DNA of 64,000 nt from Parascedosporium putredinis. Lineage: Eukaryota; Ascomycota; Sordariomycetes; Microascales; Microascaceae. The notes beneath the pieces are model-generated. The model ran no database searches and was not told the origin of the DNA. It saw only the letters and a program-made list of their open reading frames with translations. Positions 34,242 to 46,884 of the stretch are shown here, in pieces (within the stretch, counting starts at the first letter, position 1; each line of letters opens with the position of its first letter). Made by a program: the position numbers and the translations under genes. The stretch lies in contig CASHTG010000012.1 in NCBI GenBank assembly GCA_949357655.1, forward strand, positions 3,906,001 to 3,970,000, given 5' to 3'.

Positions 34242-36682
34242 TCAGCGCCCCGTTTGTCTTATCGTGCCAAGCTCTAACTGCGCCGTTTTTTTATATTCTC
34301 TTCTTCTCTTCTTCGTCACCGAAATACCCTCACGTTTTCTTCTTCCCCCGCCATCTAATCCCTTTCCCTCGATCGCGAACTCGCGGAAGAGCCTGTGAAG
34401 CACCTCCACCGAGTCGTGGCCGACCGAGTCAAAGTACTCGAGCCCCGCCCCTCCGTCCTTGGCCAGCCGCTCAATGAGCCACCGCACGACGAACCAGATG
34501 GCGGGCGACTGACCCACCATGCCGCTCTTTTTCAGCGCCTCCTTGTCGATGCGCGTCACGGCGTCGTCCCAGAGCTCCCTCCACCGGGTCGTGGCGCGGT
34601 GGAGTTTGGGCGCCACGAACGGGAACATGCAGTTGAGCGTGGCGGCCAAGGCAACTCCGTGGAGAGCTAGGGTCGGTTGATTGGACACGTTAGCGCGAAC
34701 AGCTTTCTAACTCGGTACGCCCCTTCCATGTGCTTAAGGAGCGGAGGCCTCTCCAAGGGAAAAAGGAAGGCGGGGCTGGACCGCGTGGGACGCGATAGCA
34801 ACCGACGTTTCGGGCTTACTCACCTGTGACGAGGAGGCAACAATCGGCCACCGTGACTGTGCGGAGGCGAGCAAGATGCGTGCGAGCCCAGTCGTCGCTC
34901 AACATCCCCTCTATGCAGAACCGCACCGTGAGGCCGCGCTGAAGGGACGCCCCCGCGTCCAGGGCCAAGAGTTGATGGAACTCGTCGGCCGTCTTGGCCA
35001 CCCACAGTTCCTTGATGCACGGCATGTCGCACATGATTTCGTAGATGGACGAGAGTGGGGGCCAGTGGAAAACGCCGCTTTGCTGCCAGTCTAGGTAGCA
35101 TGTGAAGTTGGCGACGCTGTAGGTCCAACGGGGACAGATATGTCAGAAGATGGCAGTGGGTTGATGAGCTGAGGATTGGATTAAAAGAAAAAGAAAGAAA
35201 AAGGTTTTACATCTTACCGGATGCATGATTCAAGCGATGCCCAGTCCTCCCAATCCAGGGCCACGTCCGTCGGCACCACATGCCGCAACTTATTAAACCC
35301 AAGAGTGCGTATCGCCGCCAACAGCGCCGGCAGCCGCACGTTTCGGCTCCTCTTCCGCGGCTTCGGCGTGCTCATGAGCCAGAGGTGCGTGTACGTGGAC
35401 ATGGCCGCCTGCATGAGGGCCACCAGCTCCTCGTTCTTCCACACGGGGGTAGCGAGGCTCTTTTGGCGGTCCACCGCCTCCTCCAGCCGGCGAAAGACGT
35501 ACTCCTCGACGAGGTCGTAGCAGGCCTGGCGCTCGGGCGTGGGCCGCGGGTGACGGTACAGCGACCCGCACAGGTACATGGACAGCACGAGGGCGGGGTC
35601 CGCGACGTCGAGGTCGAACGTGGGGCGGTGCACGGTGGGCAGCACGACGTTTGTCCACCGGAAGAAGGCAGCCAGGTGGGACTTGAGGTTGTCGGCCGAG
35701 AGGATCTGTTGGATGGCGGCCATGTCGAACGCGGGGTCGCCTACGGAGGTGATACAGCCGCCGCTGCTGTTGGGGCCGTGCGTAGATTTGTAGAAGCGGT
35801 CGAGGGAATCCACGATACGCGCCGAGCAAAACGTGAGGGTGTCGAAAACGAGGTCCGGGCCGGTGCCGGAGCTGGGTGTGCCGGAGCCTAGGTCTTGAAA
35901 GAGGAGATCACCGTCCAGGCCCTCGAAATAGTCTTCCAGGCTGTACTGGCTCATGTCCCACGGGAAACTACCGTAGCTCATGGGATAATCCTCCAAGACT
36001 TCCGGGGTGTGCTGCGCGTGGCTGGACCCTTCGGGGATATCCTGGGGCGGGTACAGCTCCTCGTCTTTTTCGTCGATGATGGATTCGACCATGGAGCCGG
36101 CGTGAGGGTTGGTGAGCCCGAGGAAAAGGGGACGGCGAGCAGCCTGTCTCCTTCCTCGAGCTCGGGGCAGCAGCTCATCGTTGCTGAGAGTGGGGTCCTC
36201 TAGGCGCTTGTAAGTGCACTCGAGCTCTCGGGATAGACATCGTGAGCAAGGGTGGCCGCTATCGCAGGACGATTTACTATGGAAGCAAACGTCGCAGGCG
36301 CGAGGGCGCTGGCCCCGCCTCGCTGGCGGTGGACTTTCTCGGGTATCTCTTTGGGGGCAGCCCTGAGCATGCTTTCGGCAGACGTCCCTGGAAAAAGAGC
36401 CGCCAAACGTTAAATAAGCCAAAGGGGGACAGAAAATACAAAACAATCCACTGGAAGGAGCCAATTTCCGGACGGCTGGACACATCTATGGATGCAGTTG
36501 CTTGGCCCATACCCTCGCTACTTTTGCCAATGCACCGCATCGTGCCGGGATTGGCAGCATTCCCAAAAGGGGGAGCGGAGTATCGAGGGTAACGATAAAG
36601 ACAGCCAAAGGGTAGGAGATTGAAAAGGGACGTACCTTCGACCAAAATGCTTAGAGCAATACGGACACCTAAACCCTTCCAT
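34242..36682 (-). CDS. C2H2-like plus Zn2Cys6 transcription factor
   Basis: DNA-binding regulator of 644 aa in four exons: 36682-36636, 36387-35218, 35116-34824, 34666-34242; all junctions close in frame without any indel. The N-terminus is a zinc finger split by intron 1, CPYCSKHFGRRDVCRKH followed by a Cys, so a C2HC rather than strict C2H2 finger. About 25 residues later comes a Zn2Cys6 cluster with spacing C-2-C-6-C-5-C-2-C-6-C (CDVCFHSKSSC, CSRC, ELEC). An acidic linker leads to the Fungal_trans middle homology region (LPTVHRPTFDLD, MYLCGSLY). The start at 36682 is chosen because it directly precedes the finger. It is the natural candidate regulator for the adjacent metabolic and transport genes. 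Confidence 0.88.
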
Positions 36683-38120
36683 GGCCGCATCTAAAGTCCA
36701 GGCTCAGTTAGCCCTCACCGTTATTGGGTCTTTCTATGTGAGTGGTAGATCGCTGTCATTTCATCTCCGCATCATCTCCGCACCATCTCCGTATTCGTAC
36801 TTCCCCAGGGTGCCGACACGAACGAGTAACAGGAAAGGACAGGTGAGGGGCCGGGGGAAGAGGGGGGATGTGGGCCGAGTGTTGACTAACGGACAGCTTC
36901 ATGGCGTCTCAAATGGCTCGTTCTCTTATATTGCTTCCCACATGTTGCGCACGTTTTGGGTGTGATTTGTGCACCACCGTCTAGAGGTGGTGAGGGCGAC
37001 ATTGCTGCTAGCCGATCTGCGTTGCTGGTATAAAGGAAGGAGAGCCTGCTTTGGCTGATTTACTCTTTTCTTTTCTCCAGATTTCTTTTGTCCCCGTGAC
37101 GGTAAGAGGGGTCGGTTGTACAATCGTGTTTGGGGATTCCGTTTCAAACAAGTACGGTATTGCTCGACACGATCCTCTCCATATCTGTGGCCTTGGTTCC
37201 TCTCTCAGTCTCCCTCTTTCGTGCGTTCTCGAAAGGTAGGGTGCGCTCGCTCTCGGGCTGCTTGAAAACACTAGTGGGATGGACATGGGTTTCGTCTTCA
37301 AGGTGGGTTTTCTCCGAAGTCAGCCCCATCTCGCATTTATCTCGTCACGCACGTCGTTATGATTGGTCTGGTGTCCGAGTTGAGTCAAGGGATGACGGCC
37401 TAGGCCAATCAGACGGTCGCACGACGAGTCAAATGGGGACATTGAAGCTTATTACACCGTTGGACAGGCGTGTGCCGGTCTCAAAGAACATGTAGAACGC
37501 TATGTCAGGCATAATAACCATAAACCAGCCGCTTTCTTGGGAGAAGATTTCGTCAAACCAGTTAGAGAATGACATTTCACTTCCGAATGCCAGCCACCTC
37601 TAACAAATGAACATGCGAGGTACAGTGGCTGGTGTGCGCAGACAAATGTGGAAACGACACAGCACCGAATCACCATAGCTTTTATATTGTACAAGACGTG
37701 GACGGTATATTGGACGGTATATTGTGAATTAATTTCGAGATCAACGAAAAATGGAAAAACTATGTGTAGAGTGACACTATTGTATAGAGCTCGATCTCGA
37801 GAATCGAACAAAAGATGAAAGGAAAACTTTTTTGAAGTGCTTGTGATCGGGAATTATAGAAGATGTATCTTGTTCTTGAATGACCTCTTCGAGAAGGAAG
37901 AAAGTATATAAAACACACGCATGTCATTGCTACACGTATAAGATCAAGGATTCAATCACGCAACTCTTCTTTCCCGTTCAACAAGGCAACCTGGTATCTA
38001 TCACGCGCGTAACAAGCCATAGGAACCAAAATGGTCCTGGAGCAGTAAAGTCACCACAACCCCAAGGGAGTCGTGGCCTTTGTGCCGCAAGTCGGCATTT
38101 CCCTGCAAAGCCACACCTTT
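36683..38120. other. intergenic
   Basis: Upstream region of the regulator gene and 3' flank of the first MFS gene. No supported ORF. Confidence 0.45.
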
Positions 38121-40454
38121 CTAGTTGCCGACGACGGGCTTCTTGTCGTCACCAATGAGGATAGGCGCGGGCTGCACATCGCTGGGGCGGGCGGCCTTGT
38201 CGTTGGAGCCGTTCTCCTGCTCGAGCTGGAGCTGCTTGGCGGCCTTCCTGCGGCGGAACAAATCATCGATCCATCGGGCAGTGGCCATGCTGAGGCCGAC
38301 GGTGAGCACGCCGATGTTGATACCGAAGCCACGGCGGTACTTGGGCTTGTCGTCCTCGCGGAAAATCTGGGCGCCGTAGATACCAGCGGTGTTGGCACCC
38401 ATGATGACCCTGTGGGAAAGCGAAAGGTTAGTGATTGTGATTCTTAGAGCAGGCCGGTATCGGGGGAGGGGGTCGAGTAATTAAAACTTACATGGCCATG
38501 GCGAGCGCACGCTCTTCCGAATCCTCGCAGGCGAGAGACATCCAGGCAATGTTGAGAGGGTGGGAGAATGTGCCGAAGGTCTGGGTCCAGACGACACCAA
38601 AGTACTTGACACCCTTGCTGCTAAGCTCAGTGAAGATGCGGTTGAAGATGTAGGCGAGCAAGTGCATGCTGAGACCGGCAATGGCCGTTTCTCCGCGACG
38701 GTTGCTGTAAGACAATCTTAGTTAGCAGCCGCATTTTCTTTGGTGGCCCCCATCTTCCACTTTGGGCGAACACTTACAAATGGTCGGAAATCCAGCTGAA
38801 AGTGAACGAAACGGGAATCTGGATGAAAAGACCGACGGCGGCCATGGCATTACTCTTGAGAGCTTCATATCCGAAGCTCCTAACGATAGAAGGCGCATAA
38901 GTATCGAAGGCGCGCTGGGGACCGTTGTTGCAGAGAGTGATGAGGACGTGAGCGTAGAGGCGCCAGTTGGTGAACTAGATGGAGCAACGTTAGCAATTTA
39001 CCTCGCAGAAATGCAATTGCGAAAAGAAAGCGGGGGTGGGTGTACTCACAGCCTTCTTGAAGGCGGGGCGACCAATCTTCTTCTTCTTCTTGCCCTTCAT
39101 GGGGTCATCGAGGAGCACGCGGGTGCGGAGGATGTGAATCTCACGCTCGCTGAACCACGACTTGCCGGGCAGGAAAGTGCTGCAAGGGTTGCGGAAGGAG
39201 TCGGGGAGGCAGAAGCCGAGGATGAAGCCGCTGAAGATGGTGAAGATGCCCATGAGGACGAAGAGCCAGAACCAACCTGGCTTGCCGCCGACGCCGCGCA
39301 TGTGCAGGATACCGTAGGCGAGCAGCTTGGACGAGGCCTGGCCGAACTGGTTGCCAAAGTAGAAGAACATGACGCGCTTCGCGGTCTCGCGGCGGGTGTA
39401 CCAGGTGGAGAGGGTCCAGAGGCCACCGGGGATGAAGCCGGACTCGGTGATGCCGAGGAGGAAGCGGGAGGCGATGAAGGAGCCGTAGCTGTTCTGCCAG
39501 GCCTGGAAGGTGCTGACGGTGCCGAAGAGGAAGAGCTGGAGGGTGAGCCACTTGCCGGGGCCGACGCGGTACAGGATCATGTTGGAGGGTATCTCGAAGA
39601 GCACGATGCCGAGGGACAGCATCTGCTGGCCGACGTTGAACTGGTTCTGCGTGATGCCGACATCCTCCATCATGTTATCGGTGATGGCATTGGAAATGTT
39701 GCCGCGATCGAGCTCTGCATGTGCGCGGGGTTACGAGTTAGCTTTCATCTTCGCTTGTGTGTTTTCACATGTGCTACGCCATCCGCGCGCGCAGAATCTG
39801 CCCGGCCCTCTTTCGTTTTTCATTTTCATCTTCACTGCTTTTTTTTTTTTCGCGCCCCGTCGTTTTTCTCTCATTCCTTGCCTCGTCTTGCACAACCCGC
39901 GCGGGCGCATGTGTAAGCAAGCACGCAAGGCCAACCGGGGCCCGGAATCGCAAGGATGCCGGATAAGTCGGCACGAAAAGAGGGCGGGAGATCGCGGGGA
40001 TTGCAGGAGGTCCACCTACGCAAACAGAAAAAGCCCAACGTAAGGAGGGGCATAATAATAAAATCGAGCCTGCACGTCACCCGAGGGTTTGGTTAGATCG
40101 GAACCTTAATTCTTCCTTTCGAATTGGGGGAGCAAATAAGGACGCGGTTCGGAGTGGACTAAACCGCGTCCGCGGAAATCCAGGAACCGAAGCGCCATCG
40201 ACGACGACCACCATCCAGTTTTGACGACAGTCCATCAACGCTGACACAATCAATTGTGCAAATAACGGTGGGATACAAAAGAGGTAGGTAAAAACAAAAC
40301 CAAAAATGGCACAAACTAATATGGAATAATAGAAAAAGGTGTTGTAAACTCACTTCCGCTTGACCTTGCGTTCTTCCTCAATCGACCAGTCAACATTGAG
40401 GGTCAGAGACTCCTCATCGTCCCGCGGAGGGGCAAACTCGTCCGGATTACCCAT
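38121..40454 (-). CDS. MFS transporter, Dal5/TNA1 (anion:cation symporter) type
   Basis: Twelve-helix major facilitator of 504 aa, intact. Exons on the minus strand: 40454-40354, 40069-40020, 39714-39050, 38974-38778, 38704-38492, 38409-38121. Family motifs are the QLDRGNISNA loop after helix 1, GITESGFIPGGLW, STWYTRRE and the NRRGETAIAG segment in the second half. The family carries allantoate, nicotinate and other organic anions; the substrate cannot be read. The N-terminal cytosolic tail (MGNPDEFAPPRDDEES) is acidic. It lies 1.4 kb beyond the zinc-finger regulator on the same strand. Confidence 0.9.
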
Positions 40455-40489
40455 CACTGCTTTAGTCGTTCAAGCTGTGTACGTATTAG

Positions 40490-40509
40490 GTGTGTGTGTG
40501 TGTGTGTGT
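40490..40509. repeat. (GT)10 microsatellite
   Basis: Ten uninterrupted GT units just upstream of the MFS start codon. Confidence 0.9.
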
Positions 40510-42322
40510 ATGCGCACACGCGGAGGTACGGTGCCACGGCAAATCGAAACCGAGGGAATAGGTGCAGGAGGACCGGAAAAGCAACAAAAGGGGGACCTGG
40601 TGCTGTTTCTCCGAGGCTTTCCGCGGCGATGTCAAAACTGCGGGGGCGGGAGTGTGCTGATCTTGTGCCCTTTGCTGTCGGTTTCCTGGAGCCAGATCAG
40701 ATCGAGGATGAGCTTGCAGCGCGAGAGAGTTTGCATCAAGTCTGTGGTGCCAGCGTGCCGGATATCCGGTCTCCTTTTAGAGTTTCCTTCCATCTCCTCG
40801 GACGAGCGGTTCCATCATACAAAAGTCTTTCGCGCAGGCAGCCCACGGCGGATCCCCATCCTGGCGCTGTGCTACTCGGCGGCGGCGCTGAATGGCGATA
40901 TCCACACTTGGTGGTGGATCGAAAAAAAGAAAATGACAGCCAACGAGGCCCGCCATGGCTGATCGGAGTTGGACAGCGTGGGTAGGTGAGGAGGAGCCGG
41001 ACGACGATAATGGTGGAATGCAGGGCGGCGAGCACGCAATTTCTTGGGCGCAAAGGCGCCGAGCTGTAATACTTATACCTTTGGGATCCCTCCTCCCGCG
41101 GCCGAGCCAAGACTTCTGGTCACCAAGTTACCAAAGCATCGACCAGTCCAGCGTGGGATGGCCGTTGGCCAAGACCGACGGCGGCGAATCACGGAGCGCG
41201 CGCTGCTCAAAACGCAAATGGGGCGTTTCTTGGCCATGTCGGGGAGCCCTAGGGTTGCCGGGAGCTGTCGAGGGCGGACAAGGGCGACTCGAGACGAACC
41301 GGGGTCGTGGACAATTAGGGGAGGGAGGGATATTGGGAGCGAAGAATGGGGGAATTTGGGGGTGGTGGCACCGGTTTGGGGGAGGGGGATACAGAAGCAG
41401 AGGGCGGGGAGCCGCACGCAACGTGAGCCTGGCTTGCACATTTTCCTTTTCAGCTTTTGCAATAGTCTTGGCTGCATGGGCATGGGAGGCAGATGCTCGC
41501 GAATGTGCGCTAACAGAGCGTCGCCAAGCCCGCCAAGACGGTAAGAGAGAGCACGTTTTTTCCGACGTGAGCGCAAGAGCCGGGTCCATTTTGCGAGCGA
41601 AAGGGGGAAAACTCCGGCCATCCGATATATCGAAGAAGAAAAAAGGAAATTTGCACGGGGACGGCGATATGACGAGAAATTTCAAAAACGAAGAAATTGG
41701 AAAGGATGGCGCTAACTTTGCGCCGGAGTTCTGGAGACGGGGAAACGAGCAATTTGGCATTGCATTGACGGGGGCCCGGAGGCGGATGGGTTCTCGAGCG
41801 TATATTGCCCACATCCCGGGAACTGTTAGTGGCGCCCGGTTGCCCCTCGCTCGCCAAAGTCTACATATCGCCGAATTACCACCCCACGAACAAACAACAG
41901 AACGGGATGGCCGTTATTCTTTTTGGAAGTGGTTTGCAAGCACCCATTGAGGCCGCACAAAGCAACCACCAAAGCAACGCTTTCGTCAACCTCCCAGGAC
42001 GCGCCTGGTTCCGCGCCCCGATTCCGCACCGCAGCTTCCGAAGGCACCTCGCATGGCACGCGACTCACCGTACGGCAGATGGTTGGGACAGGACAGCGAT
42101 GGCGACTAACGAAATGGACATCGCGAAGGCAAACGTGATTGTTACACTACAGCTCGAGCTTTCTTGGCGTTGACCGCCCCGCACCCGGATGACATCTGAA
42201 TCCAGCCATTGGACCCGGCCCAGCATCAGTTTGACTACCAACCTGACGACAGATGGCTCAATGGTCCTTTCCTTGTCCCAGACAGCCCCCTTTCCTTTTC
42301 TCCTCTCCCCACTCTGACCTCT

Positions 42323-42323
<1 letters not shown>

Positions 42324-42371
<48 letters not shown>
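42324..42371. repeat. (CT)n microsatellite, about 48 bp
   Basis: About 24 CT units, preceded by pyrimidine-rich sequence and followed by CTTT variants. Length is likely polymorphic. Confidence 0.95.
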
Positions 42372-42378
<7 letters not shown>

Positions 42379-45300
42379 TCTCTTGGTCTCCTGCTGGCTT
42401 TAGAAAGTATGTCCTTGTCGAGTAGTTTGCCGACTTTGATATGTAAAACATGTGCGCATGAGCAGGCGGAACTGGCAATGATCCAGTCACGCAAGATGAT
42501 GGTGCCACCCACGGCTCCTTCAGCAGCATTGGTCACGATATTCAAAAAAGTAAAATTAACCTTAAAACAATCCCTGACCAACGATTACTTGGCTCCTAGA
42601 CCGTATTCAGCCCCCGTCCCGTGCACTCTCGTTAGCAGGAGCAAGATGCCCGACCAAACCGAGCTGATGCCCCCACCGCGAGGTTACCGAGAGACTGGAC
42701 AGATCAGATCGTAGCGTTCGTCGCGTTCCCCACCGCAAGTCTCCCGTGTCTCCCTATCCTCGTCCTCGGAGGAGCCGGCGCAAGAAATTAAATGCAAGGT
42801 AATCATAATCTCTCGAGCACGACAAATGTGCGGGATGCGGTGGGGTCACACTTTCTTTTGGCATCTCCTTCTCATCCCCCGTTCCTGCCCATCACACGCG
42901 GCGATGAGCGAGGCACATGCAACATTCCCACATGCGGAACCAGGATTCTTGGCTCCTGCGGCTCCATGTGCGTTTCGATATTGCCACCTCTTCCTGCCCC
43001 TCTTTTGGCACATGCAGCAGCGTTCGGAGCGGATGTCATCCACTTCCCTGGGCTCCTCGAGGGGTGGAAGTGGAAGTAGAGGTCCGCGGCTCGGTGTAGA
43101 AAAGAGAAAGAAGGGAGGGGGGAAGGGTTCAAGGGTCGGCCGTCAAAGGGAGGAGTCATAGCCAAGACTCACAGAGAAAACTGTAAAAGCGTGGAGGTGC
43201 AGGGTTTTGATAGGCGCCGCGCCGGCCGACCTTCCGGCTTGATTCGGAGATCGCGAAGCAGCCTCGACCCAGCACCGCACCTCCCACTCCCATCAGCGAT
43301 GGGGACATGTTCCCGTTAGCAATCCATTACGAAAAGGTTGTTACTTTTTTGGCCCCCTCCCAAGCGGGCAGCGAGGATACGCTGCCTGCCATGCGCTCCG
43401 GCCAGGAAGCGAACCCAGCGGTCGGGTTCCTCTTCTCAGCCGTCGCACGACAGGGTCTCGAGGCTGGACTGCTTGGGAGCAGGTCGGCTTGGCACCCCGC
43501 GCGCGACAAGGCGGCCATGTGCCAGGGAGGCGGTCCCGAACCACCCTATCCCTACTCTTGCTGCCCACATCTCCCTCCAATCTGATTCACTAGCTTGGGG
43601 GTTTCAAAGGTTAACCTATCTCCGAAAAGTCGTTTTTTTCTTTTTTCTCTTTCTCCTCTCGGGTGCTCCGTGCCACCCACTCTTGTCTCGTCCCACTCTC
43701 CCCGTTTGTCCAGGGCAATTTCATGACACACCAACCAACGCAAATGTCACATGCTGCTGAATGGGGATCTGCTTGAAGAAGAACGGCATGTGCCTTCCAA
43801 CTCCGAGTGGCGACAAGGCAGATGCCAATATATTGACTTTTGTTCTTCCTTCTCCTTACGATGCACTGGATGGGGGTTGCCGTGTTCAGCTTTTCATGAC
43901 ATGAGCAATCCCCATAATTCAGCATTAGGACTTGGGACAGCCGAGAAAAGTCTTCAGCTGCCTCATCGATGAAGGACTACAATCCCCACCTTGGGGGCTC
44001 ATTCTTTCTGAATCGCATACCAAAACCGGACTGGCGTGGACTCCAACTCTAGTGAATCAGCCAGCCAGGTGGCCCACCAAGGACTGATGTCGAGCTTGGT
44101 CAACGAAAGAATCCTCTTCTCCATTTTGAAGCCATGAGTATGTTCCGGGTTCAGCTGCACTCACGTCCGGCCGCGACAAAGGAGGTTGATCGACGTTGAG
44201 TGTGCTCGGGATCGCTGAGGAGTGCAACGAGAAACAAGACCAAGACGGGTCGATCCCCACGATTGCAACCGTGCGACACTCGACGATTTCTAGTTTCTCG
44301 CCGACGACGACATGTCTTTAGAAGAGAAGAACTGCAGCGATAGCCTCATGTGGTCTAAGATGAACTACACCCAACGCAGTGACTAACGAAACAAAAGGGA
44401 ACAAATACGCCTCATGTGGCTATCCATCTCTGCGGTCGACTTTTGGCCCATTGAGCTCGCGGACAACAAAGGCCAGCGCAACGCACGAAGACCCGTTGTC
44501 AGAAATAGTTGTCGGCGGGCGACTGCGGGGTGACTGACGAAACAGGAATTCCTCGGCATTTGAGACAGTAAAAAGCTCCCAGTTCATCAGAGTGCAGATT
44601 GATCGCCGCCCTTCGCTTCATGGAATGACAGACGCAAGACCGAGAAAGGCGACAAGCACACCCCGTTCTTTGTAGCTTGACTAGATCTACCGAATAAGCT
44701 CCGACAATGACAAGTGACAGGCGGCGCCATCCGCTTTCACTTCAAATCAATTTGATCATTTAGTCCACGACAAACATAGGCACAAATCGACGATATATGC
44801 CGGATGCCTTTGGAACATGGTCGATGAATTGATCCAGATGATGGGTTTGATTGACTTATTTGGTGGATTTGTTCCACGTATGGTACACACATTATGGGCA
44901 ATGCTCAATCACGACTGGCTCCCCGCCAAAACAGCGCTGGGACACACCATTGAACTTGAACCAGGGACCCCGCTCAAGAACCACGGATCGCATCGTCAGA
45001 ATAAAGAGTCGGATCCGCGCTGTCAAGTTCCATTGATATGACACTCTAGGTCAATCCCCTTCTTGACGTTTCTACGATTCCCCCTCCCCTCATTTGGGCC
45101 TTTTTCTTTGCGGGGTTCCTCCATGGTCATTTGGCATTTTCTCACATCTGCTTTCTGTACATGTAGGCTCACTCCGTCTAGGGTGAAGAAACCAGAGTGA
45201 TGCGACACACGTCCGTGTAGGTGTAGCATTGCCCCTAGTGTGATATCGATGCCCCAGAAGACTAAGCAGCCCCAGCCCCGTCCCCCTCCACCCACATTCG

Positions 45301-46884
45301 GACAGGTCAATGTATCAAACATGGCGTTTCATCGAGCCCCGGAATCGGTTGTATGTGACATGGCGAAAACTTTTTCGTCCATCCTCACCAACCTTTCCGC
45401 TACAGCCTGCATGGCAATCAATCTGGGGGATGGGGAGGTTGTTGACAAACCTAACCAAAATTCAGGCATGCACAACGCAAATCCACAGCCATATCACAAT
45501 CAAGTCGAGCGCCATCGCACGCATCTACCATTGCATCGCACCCAGCCATTGCAGCAATTGATGCGTACCTGTAACGACCAAAGGGTTACACTCATCGGGC
45601 GTTGTATATGGAAATGAAAAAGCGATTACAATGGTGGGTACAAAAGGAAAAAAAGAAAAGAACCATAGGATCATAATACAGGTTCAATGTTGCGACCGAA
45701 GCATCATCAGATTAAATGGTATGGTGGACTAGCCCGAGTTGGGTTCATCTTATCAGCCATCCGCCCTTCAAGGCGTGTAATAATTACAACAACACAACGG
45801 ATGACCCCACTAGTCCCGTCTTTCTGCCCTATCTTACCCTAGCTGCCTCGTGCTGGCATCGGAAGGAAGGGGAACAAGGGGGCCGTCTTTCGGATGGCAT
45901 TAGCCCATATATTACTCCGGGCGAAGAGGAACCTTGGATACGGCTTCAATTGATGCTTTATCTGAAAAAATTGAAACACGCTGGTGCGACCACCAGACGA
46001 CGCAGCGCAGCGCAGACAAAGAGTGCGTGGGTGCGTGGCCGGCCCACCTTTTTCCATATCCGGATTTGCCCATTGTCGTTCATGCTGGCACCTTTCGCTT
46101 TGGCCTTTTGGCGTAGACGTAAACGTCTTGTCTTCTGCACTCTCCACTTCCACCCCAAACCGGATGTCGGAGCATCGGCGATCTCACACCTAACGTGCAA
46201 ATCCCACCGCCGTGAATTCCCCAACACGGGCCAATGATGGACGTCTATCCTGCACGATTCGACTCTCACGCCCCGGTTTGAGACCGTAGATTATCCCCTT
46301 TGCCAATGCGATGTGCGATGCAGGTTTGACGAAAATAGAGAACATTTGTAAAAACCCAAGAGAACAAGAAGAAAAAAATCTCCAAGCTTGGTCTAGACAC
46401 CCCCTCCTCCAAATGGCCCCCTTCTCCGTCACCCACTTTTGCCGGGTTGCCGGTATAGGCCGGTCGCCTCACCCTCTGCCTCGTCCACCACGGCACGAAT
46501 GATTTCTTACATACTACTAGAGGACATCTTTCTTCATCTGGACCCTGATCCTCCCTCTTCTTCCTCCATTTCTTCGCCCTTGGTTCCGAACACCCAGGTT
46601 ATCCGCTTGTTTTGCCCTCGATCTCTCGATCCTTCCACAACGTGTCCCAACTTGGCAGCCCACCTCTCCGTCCGCCATCCTGTTTGTGTGGCTCTGCGCA
46701 GCCCAATCGACGACAAATGATCTTTACCACAGCCTAAACCGTTGGACGGCGTATTTGCAGCAGTGCTAGCAAACGACTGTTTCGTTTCTTTCCTTTTCGC
46801 CCTTGCATCTTCATTCCTTGCCTTGAAAACAAGAACAAAATAGGACAAGAAGAAGCCAAGCAAACGCACGGCAGCTCAGTAACC

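Larger units (their letters stand above)
40455..46884. other. 6.4 kb stretch without a recognised gene
   Basis: Lies between the divergent MFS and rhodopsin-domain genes. It holds a (GT)10 run at 40490-40509 and a (CT)n run at 42324-42371. Long frames on both strands at 41.0-41.9 kb overlap each other, show no motif and no intron signals, and are not called. A long regulatory region, a non-coding RNA gene or an unrecognised orphan gene remain possible. Confidence 0.5.

Noticed and set aside
40955..41950. 331-codon plus-strand ORF
   Set aside because: It overlaps long antisense frames of similar length, has no domain, no conserved-looking composition and no splice signals; typical chance ORF.
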